From the NCBI RefSeq assembly GCF_021596945.1, contig NZ_CP063779.1, forward strand, positions 4,748,001 to 4,812,000: DNA of 64,000 bases. The letters are read 5' to 3'. Below, piece after piece: positions 8,490-17,597 of this stretch. The position numbers and the translations under genes are program-made. Origin of the DNA: Mongoliitalea daihaiensis (GTDB lineage: Bacteria; Bacteroidota; Bacteroidia; Cytophagales; Cyclobacteriaceae). How positions within the stretch are numbered: the stretch's first letter is position 1; the number at the start of each line of letters is the position of its first letter. Under the pieces are notes generated by a model. It was not told where the DNA came from. It saw nothing but the letters and a program-made list of their open reading frames with translations, and made no database searches.

Positions 8490-9881
8490 ATGAACAGCAT
8501 GGAAGCTACCCAACTAGGCAAAATTCTAATCATAGATGACAACGAGGACTTACTTTTTGCTGCTAAAATGCTCTTGAAAAAACACGCGAAAGAAGTCAGC
8601 ATAGAAAAAGATCCCCGACGCATCCCTTTCTTGATCAATAACAATTCATTTGACGTGATTTTATTGGATATGAACTTTACCGAAGATACCACCTCGGGCA
8701 AGGAAGGATTCCACTGGCTCAAAACGATTAAAGAAATCGACCCACAAGCGGTCGTAATTTTGATCACCGCATTTGGAGATGTAGAAATGGCCGTACAAGC
8801 ACTGAAAGAAGGAGCAACAGACTTCATTCTCAAGCCTTGGCAAAATGAAAAGCTATTAGCTACGCTGACTTCTGCCAGCCGTTTGAAGGAAAGCTACAAC
8901 CAAGTAGACAAACTCTCCAAGAAACAAAAACAGCTGCAATCAGACTTAAAGAAACCATATGAGGACATCATAGGAACTTCTGCTTCCATGAAAAATATCT
9001 TCTCCATCATTGACAAGGTAGCACAAACGGATGCCAATATCTTGATTTTGGGAGAAAACGGGACCGGTAAAGAATTGATCGCACGGGCCATTCATGAGCG
9101 TTCACTGCGCAGGGATGAGATATTTGTTGGGGTTGACATGGGGGCCATTACAGAAACCCTTTTCGAAAGTGAGCTCTTCGGCCACAAGCGCGGTTCGTTT
9201 ACAGATGCAAAAGAAGATCGAGCAGGAAGGTTTGAGATTGCTGATCAAGGTACACTTTTCTTGGACGAAATAGGGAATTTGAGTATGCCATTGCAATCCA
9301 AGCTTTTGACGGTCTTACAAAAACGAGAGGTTACCCGCATAGGAACCAATAAATCCATCCCTGTGGATATTCGCCTCATCTGCGCTACCAACATGCCTTT
9401 GCATGAAATGGTCATGGATAATACTTTCCGACAAGATTTACTTTACCGAATCAATACTGTCGAAATCTTTCTCCCTCCCTTGAGAGAACGTTTGGATGAT
9501 ATTCCCATCTTGGCAAACCATTTTTTGAAAATTTACAGCGCCAAATACCGGAAGCAATTCGATGGATTTACCGCTTCTGCTATGCAGCTTCTACAAGGCT
9601 ATAGCTGGCCTGGCAATATCCGTGAATTGCAGCATGCTATCGAGCGGGCCATCATCATGGCTGATGGAAGCGAATTGGACGCACGAGATTTCTTTTTCCT
9701 TTCAGCCAAACCTGTCAATGAGCGGGTCGCTGCACAGGCTACATTTAATTTGGACGAAGTAGAAAAAACAACCATCCAAAAAGTGATTGATAAAAATGGC
9801 GGGAATATTTCTAAAGCTGCCAAAGAATTGGGGTTGACTCGTGCATCCCTCTACAGAAGACTCGAAAAATATGGATTATAA
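8490..9881 (+). CDS. NtrC-family response regulator with altered GAFTGA loop
   Basis: The 463 residues contain a receiver (phospho-acceptor Asp60, DDNED near 16-20, lysine in LKPW), a AAA+ domain (Walker A GENGTGKE at 188-195, Walker B LFLDEIG) and a C-terminal Fis-type helix-turn-helix (about 438-463). Such proteins remodel sigma-54 RNA polymerase at distant promoters after phosphorylation. The sigma-54-contacting GAFTGA loop reads GSFTDA at 235-240, a departure at two of six positions that may affect how it works. It is the first gene of an operon with the kinase that overlaps its end by 11 bp. Confidence 0.93.
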   Translation: MNSMEATQLGKILIIDDNEDLLFAAKMLLKKHAKEVSIEKDPRRIPFLINNNSFDVILLDMNFTEDTTSGKEGFHWLKTIKEIDPQAVVILITAFGDVEMAVQALKEGATDFILKPWQNEKLLATLTSASRLKESYNQVDKLSKKQKQLQSDLKKPYEDIIGTSASMKNIFSIIDKVAQTDANILILGENGTGKELIARAIHERSLRRDEIFVGVDMGAITETLFESELFGHKRGSFTDAKEDRAGRFEIADQGTLFLDEIGNLSMPLQSKLLTVLQKREVTRIGTNKSIPVDIRLICATNMPLHEMVMDNTFRQDLLYRINTVEIFLPPLRERLDDIPILANHFLKIYSAKYRKQFDGFTASAMQLLQGYSWPGNIRELQHAIERAIIMADGSELDARDFFFLSAKPVNERVAAQATFNLDEVEKTTIQKVIDKNGGNISKAAKELGLTRASLYRRLEKYGL

Positions 9882-11214
9882 AGTAGGCTTATTGGGCAGG
9901 ATTGTATTGCTTGCCCTCTCTATCTTTTTCTTAAGCTTGTTCATCACCAAAGGATCAAGTGTATTTGGTATTTCCCTCTTCATCATCGTAGTCGTGGCCC
10001 AAATCATCTTTTTGATCAAATATGCAGAAAGCTCCTTTCAAAAGGTGCGCTTGTTTCTCAACAATATCAAACAGGATAACTACACCAATGTCTATCCGGT
10101 GAAATTTGATGGCACAGAAACTGACGATCTCCACATCGAGTTCAATGCTATCCTTGCCAAACTAAAGGAAGACCAAGCCGAAAAAGAAGCCAATTACCAA
10201 TATTTTCGTTCGGTTTTCCAGCATTTAAGCATAGGCCTGATGACCTTTGATGAATCAGGCAATGTACAGATCATCAATACTGCGGCTAAGCGGCTCCTGA
10301 ATATTCAGCAATTGAATCATATCGGAGAGATCGGATCCATCAACAAAGAGCTCAGCCAAGCCATCAATCAGTTGAGAACCGGAGGCTCGGAACTCATTAA
10401 AATTGCACACCCAGATGGCATCATCCAGCTTTCCGTCTATGCTATCGAACTGGTGATGAGAGGCCATAAGTTCAAGTTGGTCTCCCTTCAGAATATCCAA
10501 AGCGAATTGGAGGAAAAAGAAATGGAAGCTTGGCAAGGGCTTATCAAAGTGTTGACGCACGAAATCATGAATAGTATGTCGCCGATTTCATCCCTTGCCT
10601 CCACCATCAAGTCAGATATTGCCGCTAAATTGGATGTTGAACAAACCGCAGATCTCTTAGAATTGGAGGAATATCAGATGGCTCTCAACACCATTGAAAA
10701 AAGAAGTGAAGGATTGATTAATTTTGTTTCGGATTTCAGAAACTTAGCCCATATTCCGGTGCCTAAATTTCAAACGATCCAGCTATCCTCTTTATTTGAT
10801 CAATTGACTACCCTGCTGCAGCATAGCTTTGACGAATATCAGATTCAGGTTATCAAGCGTGTAGAACCTTCTGAATTAATACTCTTTGCTGATCCCATGC
10901 TCATAGAGCAGGTTTTGATCAATTTGATTCAAAATGCCATTCAAGCGATGGAGGAGTCTGTCACCAGGGTGCTTACATTGGATGCTTTCATCGATGAAAA
11001 CGGGAAAATTATTATCGAAATTTCAGATTCGGGCAAAGGAATAGAGGAAGATGCTCTATCAAAAATTTTCATCCCCTTCTTTACCACTAAGAAGAAGGGT
11101 TCGGGTATTGGTTTGAGTCTTTCCAAGCAGATCATCCGAAGACACAAGGGAAACATTCAAGTGAAGTCTGACTTAGGTACGGGCAGTACTTTCAAACTGA
11201 TTTTCAATGGTTAA
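9871..11214 (+). CDS. Membrane sensor histidine kinase, partner of the NtrC-type regulator
   Basis: The 447-residue protein has two membrane helices (about 8-25 and 32-50) with almost no periplasmic loop, a linker, a PAS-like domain (about 105-210), a HisKA helix with His230 in the LTHEIMNSMSP motif, and a HATPase domain with N, G1 and G2 boxes (NLIQNAIQA, DSGKGIE, GSGIGLSLS). The small exposed part suggests sensing within the membrane or cytoplasm, like NtrY/NtrB types. The ATG at 9871 lies inside the end of the regulator gene, which points to coupled translation; the frame is open further upstream but no better start is seen. Confidence 0.92.
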   Translation: MDYKVGLLGRIVLLALSIFFLSLFITKGSSVFGISLFIIVVVAQIIFLIKYAESSFQKVRLFLNNIKQDNYTNVYPVKFDGTETDDLHIEFNAILAKLKEDQAEKEANYQYFRSVFQHLSIGLMTFDESGNVQIINTAAKRLLNIQQLNHIGEIGSINKELSQAINQLRTGGSELIKIAHPDGIIQLSVYAIELVMRGHKFKLVSLQNIQSELEEKEMEAWQGLIKVLTHEIMNSMSPISSLASTIKSDIAAKLDVEQTADLLELEEYQMALNTIEKRSEGLINFVSDFRNLAHIPVPKFQTIQLSSLFDQLTTLLQHSFDEYQIQVIKRVEPSELILFADPMLIEQVLINLIQNAIQAMEESVTRVLTLDAFIDENGKIIIEISDSGKGIEEDALSKIFIPFFTTKKKGSGIGLSLSKQIIRRHKGNIQVKSDLGTGSTFKLIFNG

Positions 11215-11661
11215 TTATTTTCTCGTATAGATTAGCACGGGGCCATCACATGAAGCCCAAGCCACATTTTTTAGTTTACGGGCATTATCAAATACCAAAA
11301 ATTCAAACTCAGGCAAACAAGAACCTGCGATCTGAGGGTTGGTCTCATAAAGTAATTCCACTTGAAACAAATTTTCAAAAGAGGCTTCAGCTGACTCTAC
11401 AAATGAATACTTCCCAAAGGATTGTACAGGTAGATTGATATTGCGTACATCACCACCCAAGCGGGTTGAAAATTTGATAAAAGTACCATCATCATTAAAA
11501 ATATAACGCTCTTGAAACAAAGGCTCATTCATTTCGATACCTTCCACCGCATTTTGCATTACAGATAAATTCCAATAGCCTAAAATACTGAATTCAGGCT
11601 CCTTATCATCCTGACTGCAAGCAAAGCAGCTCACCAACAGCAACAAGGCCACTACTCTCAT
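11215..11661 (-). CDS. Small lipoprotein, lipocalin-like
   Basis: This 148-residue protein has a lipoprotein signal with the lipid-bearing Cys15 in SCFACSQ. The rest resembles the lipocalin-like domain lipoproteins of Bacteroidota: an ILGYWNLS segment near the start, a YIFNDDGTF strand pair, and a late strand ending in LIYTRK. Two later cysteines (GSCLPEF, ASCDGP) may form a disulfide. The function is unknown. Its stop codon abuts the stop of the kinase gene directly, with no space for a terminator. Confidence 0.7.
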   Translation of the reverse strand: MRVVALLLLVSCFACSQDDKEPEFSILGYWNLSVMQNAVEGIEMNEPLFQERYIFNDDGTFIKFSTRLGGDVRNINLPVQSFGKYSFVESAEASFENLFQVELLYETNPQIAGSCLPEFEFLVFDNARKLKNVAWASCDGPVLIYTRK

Positions 11662-12044
11662 ATCTCACATCTATAATTTATTACAAATACATTAATTCTT
11701 CCCTAAGATTGAAATAAAGACGTAATAAGCAAAGGATTCGTTTAGAAAACTTTATAAACGAAGTGAATTTATTACACGAAAGATACAAATAGCCAACTAT
11801 TCTCATTCGCTAGACTTGCAATAAAACAAGCATATTGAGCAATTCCCAACCCCAACTAGATCACATAACAAAGGAGAAATTAATTCTTTAAACTCCAAAT
11901 CAAGTCTCCCAAACAGTACATTCATCCTATGGTAATACTCTCTTCACAAATAAGCTTTTGCCAAACTAAATCTTCGCCATTCAATAACATTGCTTTCATC
12001 ATGAGTTGATATTGGGTTACTACTTTTATAAAAAACTAAAAGCA
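11662..12044. other. Gene-poor spacer of about 380 bp
   Basis: No coding region or RNA is evident. The only structure I see is an 8-bp inverted repeat, TTCGTTTA at 11737-11744 and TAAACGAA at 11755-11762, which could be an operator or a small hairpin upstream of the lipoprotein gene. Confidence 0.5.
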
Positions 12045-12911
12045 TTGAAAACCCACTTCAAAACAATCGTAGTCTCAGACATACACTTGGGGACAAAAGG
12101 CTCAAAAGCGAAGGAAATTGCACGTTTTTTAAAGCTTTACTCTTGTGAAAATCTGATTTTAAATGGTGATATCATCGACGGATGGCAGCTGAAAAAATCA
12201 GGCTCTTGGAAGCGCAAACACACACGGTTTTTTAATCGCATGCTTAAAATGATAGAACAGGATAACACCAGGGTGTACTATCTACGCGGCAATCATGATG
12301 ATTTTTTGGATCAGATACTGCCCTTACAAATTGGTAACTTATCCATTCAGCAAGATATGATTTATGAAAGCTGTGGAAAAAAATACTTCATCACCCACGG
12401 AGATATGTTTGACAGTGTGACGACTCATTTGCGTTGGATTGCCTACTTGGGTGATATTGGCTACACATTTTTGCTTTGGCTCAACCGACAGGTCAACTAC
12501 TATCGAAGAAAAAAAGGTCTGCCCTATTACTCCCTCAGCCAATATATCAAAGGAAAAGTCAAAACAGCAGTCTCTTACATTGATTCCTATGAAGAAGAGT
12601 TGGCTCGATTTGCCCATTCTAAGGGATGTGATGGCATTATCTGCGGGCATATACACAAAGCCGAAAATAGAATGATTGACGGGATATGCTATCTCAATTC
12701 AGGTGACTGGGTAGAAAGCATGAGTGCCTTAGCAGAAGACCATGAAGGAAATTGGCAACTGATTTACTACAATGAAATCGACTTCAAATCCAAGGAGTCA
12801 AAAGTAGTAGTTCCTGAACCGATCAACCTTGCAGAAGATACCTATAAAATTGTTGCATTCAATTCGTTGGGAACTGATTTAAAAAAATATACATTGAAAG
12901 GAAGCTCATGA
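12045..12911 (+). CDS. Metallophosphoesterase, UDP-2,3-diacylglucosamine pyrophosphatase superfamily
   Basis: The motifs SDIHLG, GDIIDGW, GNHDD, THGD and GHIHKAE show a complete calcineurin-like di-metal site. It is a distant LpxH relative with a longer helical insert after the THGD motif. No ATG precedes SDIHLG: candidate starts are the TTG at 12006 and the TTG at 12045. The latter gives MKTHFKTIVVSDIHLG, close to the usual family N-terminus, and is chosen here. The gene overlaps the next, a glycosyltransferase, by ATGA, so the pair probably acts on one lipid or nucleotide-sugar substrate. The exact substrate is unknown. Confidence 0.8.
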   Translation: MKTHFKTIVVSDIHLGTKGSKAKEIARFLKLYSCENLILNGDIIDGWQLKKSGSWKRKHTRFFNRMLKMIEQDNTRVYYLRGNHDDFLDQILPLQIGNLSIQQDMIYESCGKKYFITHGDMFDSVTTHLRWIAYLGDIGYTFLLWLNRQVNYYRRKKGLPYYSLSQYIKGKVKTAVSYIDSYEEELARFAHSKGCDGIICGHIHKAENRMIDGICYLNSGDWVESMSALAEDHEGNWQLIYYNEIDFKSKESKVVVPEPINLAEDTYKIVAFNSLGTDLKKYTLKGSS

Positions 12912-14011
12912 GGTTTATGTTTTTGGTACAAGGTGAAGGGCGTGGACACATGACCCAAGCTCTGAGCCTCTCTGAAATACTCATTTCGGAAGGACATGCG
13001 GTCGTGGCTGTAGGTATTGGGAAAAGTAAGCGAAGAAAAATACCTGAATTTTTTACCCAAGGCATCCATTGCCCAATCATCGGCTTTGAAAGTCCCAACT
13101 TTGTATGCGATCAAGAACAAAAGAAAATCCTTCTTTGGGAAACTCTCATTTTCAATTTTGCTCATACAAAAACCTATTATCAAAGTTTGAAGACCATCAA
13201 CACGATGGTTGAAACCTATCAGCCTGATGTGATCATTAATTTTTATGAATTACTCGGCGGATTGCATCAACTGATATTTCGTCCCAAACAGCGTTATTGG
13301 GTAATCGGGCATCAATACTTAACAGCACACCAAGAATTCCCTTTTGCAAAAGGAAAAATATTACACAAAGAACTATTTCAACTCAATACATTCGTAACGG
13401 CCATCAGAGCCGAAAAATTACTAGCCCTTTCATTTAGACCCTTACCGCCCTGCAAAAACAGAAAGGTCATCGTCTTACCTCCACTTTTGCGCAAACAGCT
13501 TTTTGACTTAAGCCCTAGAGAAGAAGACTTTATCTTGGCATACATGGTCAATCCCGGGTACGCTAAAGAACTGACCGAACAAGCAAAACTCCATCCAGAA
13601 ATAAAGATTGAGGCATTTTGGGACAACAAATCATATACTGCAAGCTATCAAGTGTTGCCAAACCTTATTTTTCATCCCATCAACGATCTTCTTTTCCTTC
13701 AAAAAATGAGTGCTTGTAAGGCCTATATTACAACTGCTGGATTTGAGTCCGTCTGTGAAGCGATGTATTTAGGAAAGCCTGTATTCATGGTGCCTGTAAA
13801 AGGACAATACGAACAAGCTTGCAATGCAATTGATGCCGAAATTGCCGGGGCGGGAATAGCGCACGATGGTTTTGATCTCACTCTCCTGGCAAACTACCTG
13901 AGAATCCACCAAAGTAGACAAATAGCCCATCAAACATGGATCGGACAAAGTAGGGAAATGATTAGTAAGCAGTTTCTTGGAGAAAGAGACAGGTCATTTG
14001 TAGAAAGTTAA
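12908..14011 (+). CDS. Glycosyltransferase, GT-B fold (MurG/GT28-like)
   Basis: The 367 residues read as a GT-B glycosyltransferase: an N-terminal glycine-rich loop (VQGEGRGHMTQA at about 7-18) like that of MurG and UGT enzymes, and a C-terminal donor-binding block (TTAGFESVCEAMYLGKPVFMVP, ending in QYEQACNA). No signal peptide or membrane helix is present; it is probably a cytosolic face enzyme. The 4-bp overlap with the phosphoesterase upstream suggests co-translation and a shared pathway, perhaps a glycolipid. The donor and acceptor cannot be told from sequence. Confidence 0.82.
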   Translation: MRFMFLVQGEGRGHMTQALSLSEILISEGHAVVAVGIGKSKRRKIPEFFTQGIHCPIIGFESPNFVCDQEQKKILLWETLIFNFAHTKTYYQSLKTINTMVETYQPDVIINFYELLGGLHQLIFRPKQRYWVIGHQYLTAHQEFPFAKGKILHKELFQLNTFVTAIRAEKLLALSFRPLPPCKNRKVIVLPPLLRKQLFDLSPREEDFILAYMVNPGYAKELTEQAKLHPEIKIEAFWDNKSYTASYQVLPNLIFHPINDLLFLQKMSACKAYITTAGFESVCEAMYLGKPVFMVPVKGQYEQACNAIDAEIAGAGIAHDGFDLTLLANYLRIHQSRQIAHQTWIGQSREMISKQFLGERDRSFVES

Positions 14012-14128
14012 TCCATGTATAACCTTTGCGTATTTTTGTTCGGTTATGCAACCAATAGCGTTCGTTACTAAAAATTGATAAGTTTCGACTGCATTCCCAT
14101 AGAAAAGACTCTTTCAAAATTAATATTT

Positions 14129-14187
14129 ATGATTACCCGCAATCATCTGTCAATTATTTGGACTCTGATCTAATTGCGGATAATCAT
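14129..14187. promoter_or_regulatory. Long inverted repeat upstream of the GH63-like gene
   Basis: ATGATTACCCGCAAT (14129-14143) is repeated in reverse as ATTGCGGATAATCAT (14173-14187), with 14 of 15 positions matching. The arm centres are 44 bp apart, about four helical turns, which suits two regulator sites on the same face of DNA. An RNA hairpin is also possible. It lies in the 330-bp spacer before the glucosidase gene. Confidence 0.5.
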
Positions 14188-14341
14188 ATTAATATTTTTG
14201 ACAAAGCACTAAACATTAGTTTGTTGCTATTTTTGAGATAATAATTTTAAAAAAACCTGATTTTTAAAATTCCATTCGCCCAACAAGCTGTATTCTTTCG
14301 AACTTTATTAAATTCGTGGATACGTTAGCAATTGATCGTTC

Positions 14342-17017
14342 ATGAATATAGAAAAAGAAAGGCTTAGGGAAGACAAGGAACGAATTAAGCATTGGAAAAA
14401 ATGGGGGCCTTATCTGACAGAAAGACAATGGGGCACTGTAAGAGAAGACTACAGTCCAAATGGGGATGCATGGAATAATGTAACCCATGAAGAAGCACGA
14501 AGTAAAGCCTATCGCTGGGGCGAAGAAGGTATAGGAGGGGTATCAGATTACAGACAAAAAATATGCATTGCCTGGGCTTTTTGGAATGGAAAAGATCCTT
14601 TCATAAAGGAGCGCCTTTTTGGATTAACAGGACCACAGGGTAATCATGGGGAGGATGTAAAAGAACTTTATTACTATTTGGACTCCACTCCTACCCATAG
14701 TTATATGAAGATGCTATACAAGTATCCTCAAGCTGAATTTCCATATAAGCAACTCTATGAGGTCAATGCCAAACGAGGCAAACTGGACCCAGAATTTGAG
14801 TTGATGGATACGGGTATTTTTGATAATGATGAGTATTTTGACATTTTCCTAGAATATGCCAAAGAAGATGCGGAAGACATTTCTTTTTTTGCCACAATCC
14901 ATAACAGAGGTGCAGAAGATGCCCCTTTGGTGGTGATGCCTACTATTTGGTTTCGAAAAACATGGTTTACCGGTCATGAACCTTTTATGCCGAAAATTTC
15001 AAAACAAAGCGTTGATGAACTGAAGGCTTTCAGCCCTAAAAGCGGTAACTATTTTTTCACATTTGAAGGGGAGCCCGAGTTTAAGTTTTGTGACAATGAA
15101 ACCAATCGAATGCGATTGTACAGTATCCCTAATGAAAAAGAATACCTCAAAGACGCGATCAATGACTATGTAATCAAAGGTTACGTACAACATCTCAATC
15201 CTAATAATTACGGAACTAAAGCAGCTGCCATCTACCGTTTAAACATTCCAGCAGGAGGAAGTGTGCGCATCAAATTTCGTATGACACATCAAAAACAAGC
15301 AGAATGCTTGGAAGATTGTGAACGAATTTTAGCTACCCGAAAACAAGAGGCTGACGATTTTTACAATGAAATCCAGTCGCGGGTGAAATCCGAAGACCAT
15401 CGATTGATTCAGCGTCAGGCTTTTGCAGGCATGATGTGGGGCAAGCAGTTTTACTACTATAATGTAGAGCGTTGGCTGGAAGGAGACCCCGGTAGATACT
15501 CCCCTCCAAAAGAGCGAAAAAAAGGGAGAAATACCTCTTGGAGGCACATGCACAACTATGATATTATTTCCATGCCTGATAAATGGGAATATCCTTGGTA
15601 TGCTGTCTGGGATTCTGCTTTTCACTGTATCCCAATTTCAAGAATAGATCCTGATTTTGCCAAAAATCAATTGACGCTATTTTTAAACGATTGGTATATA
15701 CATCCCAATGGTCAGATTCCTGCCTATGAATGGAATTTTTCTGATGTAAACCCTCCCGTGCACGCCTATGCGGTATCCCGTGTATTTCACATCGATAAAA
15801 AAATGAAAGGAAAAGGAGATTTTGAGTTTTTGGAACGCTGTTTCCACAAGCTTATGATCAACTTCACTTGGTGGGTCAATCAAAAAGATTCGGATGGGAA
15901 AAATATTTTCCAAGGGGGGTTTTTGGGCTTAGATAACATCTCCGTCATTGACCGAAGCCATGCGGATCGTTTTGGCGGAAAACTCGAACAAGCGGATGCT
16001 ACATCCTGGATGGCCATGTTTAGCTTAAATATGTTGCGAATATCCTTGGATTTATGTGAGTTCAATAAAACTTATCAATATTCGTCCATCAAATTCTTGG
16101 AGCATTTTCTTCACATTGCAGGAGCGATGAATAATATTTCAGGAGAAAACATTAGTCTTTGGGATGAAAAAGAACAGTTTTTCTTTGATATTTTTCATTT
16201 ACCTGGAAAAGAGCCGAAAGTGATGAAGCTTAAATCCATTGTAGGCATCATTCCATTATTTGCTGTAGAATCTATTCGGATAGACCTCTTTGACGACCTC
16301 CCAGATTTCAAAAAGCGATTAGAGTTTTTCTTAAAAGAAAAACCCAAACTTGCAGCCTTGGTATCAAGCTGGATACAACCGGGTCATGAGAAAAGAAGAC
16401 TGTTTGCCCTATTGAGGGGGCATAGAATGAAGAGTATCTTACACAAGATGTTGGATAAGGACGAGTTTTTAAGTGAGTATGGTATTCGATCCATGTCAAA
16501 ATACCATGAAAAGCACCCTTTCTCCCTAAGAATCAATAAAGAAGTTCAAACAGTCCGATATACTCCTGGAGAATCCGATACATTAATGTTTGGCGGAAAT
16601 AGCAATTGGCGAGGTCCTATTTGGTTCCCTATTAATCATTTGATCATTGAATCGTTGAGAAAATTTGATCATTACTACGGAGGTGAATTTTCTATAGAAT
16701 ACCCTACAGGTTCGGGCAAATACCTTACAATGGATCTTATTGCAAGGGAGCTATCCTTACGCTGCATCAAAATATTTGAAAAAGATGAACAGGGCTACAG
16801 GCCTGTGTTTGGTAAACATAAAAAATTCCAAGAGGATCCACACTTCAGAGACTATGTGCTCTTTTATGAATACTTCCACGGAGATAATGGCGCAGGATTA
16901 GGTGCCTCTCATCAAACAGGCTGGACTGGTCTAGTAGCAGAAATGATCCATAAATATTATAAATCAGATAAAAAGAAAGAGGAAGAGGAAAATGCTGAGA
17001 CCCTTTTTAGACTCTAG
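14342..17017 (+). CDS. GH63-like glucosidase (mannosyl-oligosaccharide glucosidase-type, MGH1)
   Basis: The 891-residue protein belongs to the large glycoside hydrolase group with an (alpha/alpha)6 barrel of the GH63 type. Visible hallmarks are the RQWGTVREDYS segment near residue 30, WDSAFHCIP in the barrel, PAYEWNFSDVNPP that likely carries one catalytic acid, NWRGPIWFP, and the final HQTGWTGLVA. There is no signal peptide, so it works in the cytosol, unlike the eukaryotic ER enzyme. The likely substrate is an alpha-glucoside or glucosylglycerate-type compatible solute, which is uncertain. Its end overlaps rnhB by 26 bp. Confidence 0.85.
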   Translation: MNIEKERLREDKERIKHWKKWGPYLTERQWGTVREDYSPNGDAWNNVTHEEARSKAYRWGEEGIGGVSDYRQKICIAWAFWNGKDPFIKERLFGLTGPQGNHGEDVKELYYYLDSTPTHSYMKMLYKYPQAEFPYKQLYEVNAKRGKLDPEFELMDTGIFDNDEYFDIFLEYAKEDAEDISFFATIHNRGAEDAPLVVMPTIWFRKTWFTGHEPFMPKISKQSVDELKAFSPKSGNYFFTFEGEPEFKFCDNETNRMRLYSIPNEKEYLKDAINDYVIKGYVQHLNPNNYGTKAAAIYRLNIPAGGSVRIKFRMTHQKQAECLEDCERILATRKQEADDFYNEIQSRVKSEDHRLIQRQAFAGMMWGKQFYYYNVERWLEGDPGRYSPPKERKKGRNTSWRHMHNYDIISMPDKWEYPWYAVWDSAFHCIPISRIDPDFAKNQLTLFLNDWYIHPNGQIPAYEWNFSDVNPPVHAYAVSRVFHIDKKMKGKGDFEFLERCFHKLMINFTWWVNQKDSDGKNIFQGGFLGLDNISVIDRSHADRFGGKLEQADATSWMAMFSLNMLRISLDLCEFNKTYQYSSIKFLEHFLHIAGAMNNISGENISLWDEKEQFFFDIFHLPGKEPKVMKLKSIVGIIPLFAVESIRIDLFDDLPDFKKRLEFFLKEKPKLAALVSSWIQPGHEKRRLFALLRGHRMKSILHKMLDKDEFLSEYGIRSMSKYHEKHPFSLRINKEVQTVRYTPGESDTLMFGGNSNWRGPIWFPINHLIIESLRKFDHYYGGEFSIEYPTGSGKYLTMDLIARELSLRCIKIFEKDEQGYRPVFGKHKKFQEDPHFRDYVLFYEYFHGDNGAGLGASHQTGWTGLVAEMIHKYYKSDKKKEEEENAETLFRL

Positions 17018-17597
17018 GCGAATGGAAGCAGGCTGTGATGAAGTGGGGAGAGGATGCCTCAGTGGTCCCGTAGTGGCTGCTGCTGTTATTCTTCCCCCTG
17101 ATTACGCCAATGAATTTATCAATGATTCCAAAAAGCTCAGTAAGCGTAATCGAGAAGATTTGATTACTGAAATCAAACAACATGCACTTAGTTGGGCAGT
17201 AGCAGAAGCTTCCGTGGAAGAAATTGATGAAATCAACATTTTGAATGCTTCTTTTTTGGCCATGAACCGAGCTGTGGAAGCTCTTCAGATTACACCAGAA
17301 TTTCTCCTCATAGATGGCAATCGATTTAAAACCAAGCTTGACATTCCCTATGAATGCATCATTAAAGGGGACGCCCAATTCGCTAGCATTGCTGCTGCCT
17401 CCATTTTGGCAAAGGTTTATAGGGATAAACTCATGGTTCGGCTTGCCTCGGAGTTTCCTGGCTATGACTGGGAACATAATGCAGGCTATCCTACACCCAA
17501 ACACAGGGCGGGGATTCAAGCGCTCGGGTTGACCCCTTGGCACCGCAAAACTTTCAAACAGCTCCCTGATCAATTGGAGCTTTTCAAAAACGCATAA
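16992..17597 (+). CDS. rnhB: Ribonuclease HII
   Basis: RNase HII cleaves RNA in RNA-DNA hybrids and starts repair of misincorporated ribonucleotides. The 201 residues contain the catalytic acids Asp16 and Glu17 in AGCDEVGRG, Asp108 in LLIDGN and Asp127 in IKGDAQF, followed by ASIAAASILAK. The ATG at 16992 is chosen over that at 17022 because the added residues fit the usual family N-terminus, although it overlaps the upstream gene by 26 bp. The 3' end overlaps the convergent DsrE-like gene by 14 bp. Confidence 0.96.
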   Translation: MLRPFLDSRRMEAGCDEVGRGCLSGPVVAAAVILPPDYANEFINDSKKLSKRNREDLITEIKQHALSWAVAEASVEEIDEINILNASFLAMNRAVEALQITPEFLLIDGNRFKTKLDIPYECIIKGDAQFASIAAASILAKVYRDKLMVRLASEFPGYDWEHNAGYPTPKHRAGIQALGLTPWHRKTFKQLPDQLELFKNA

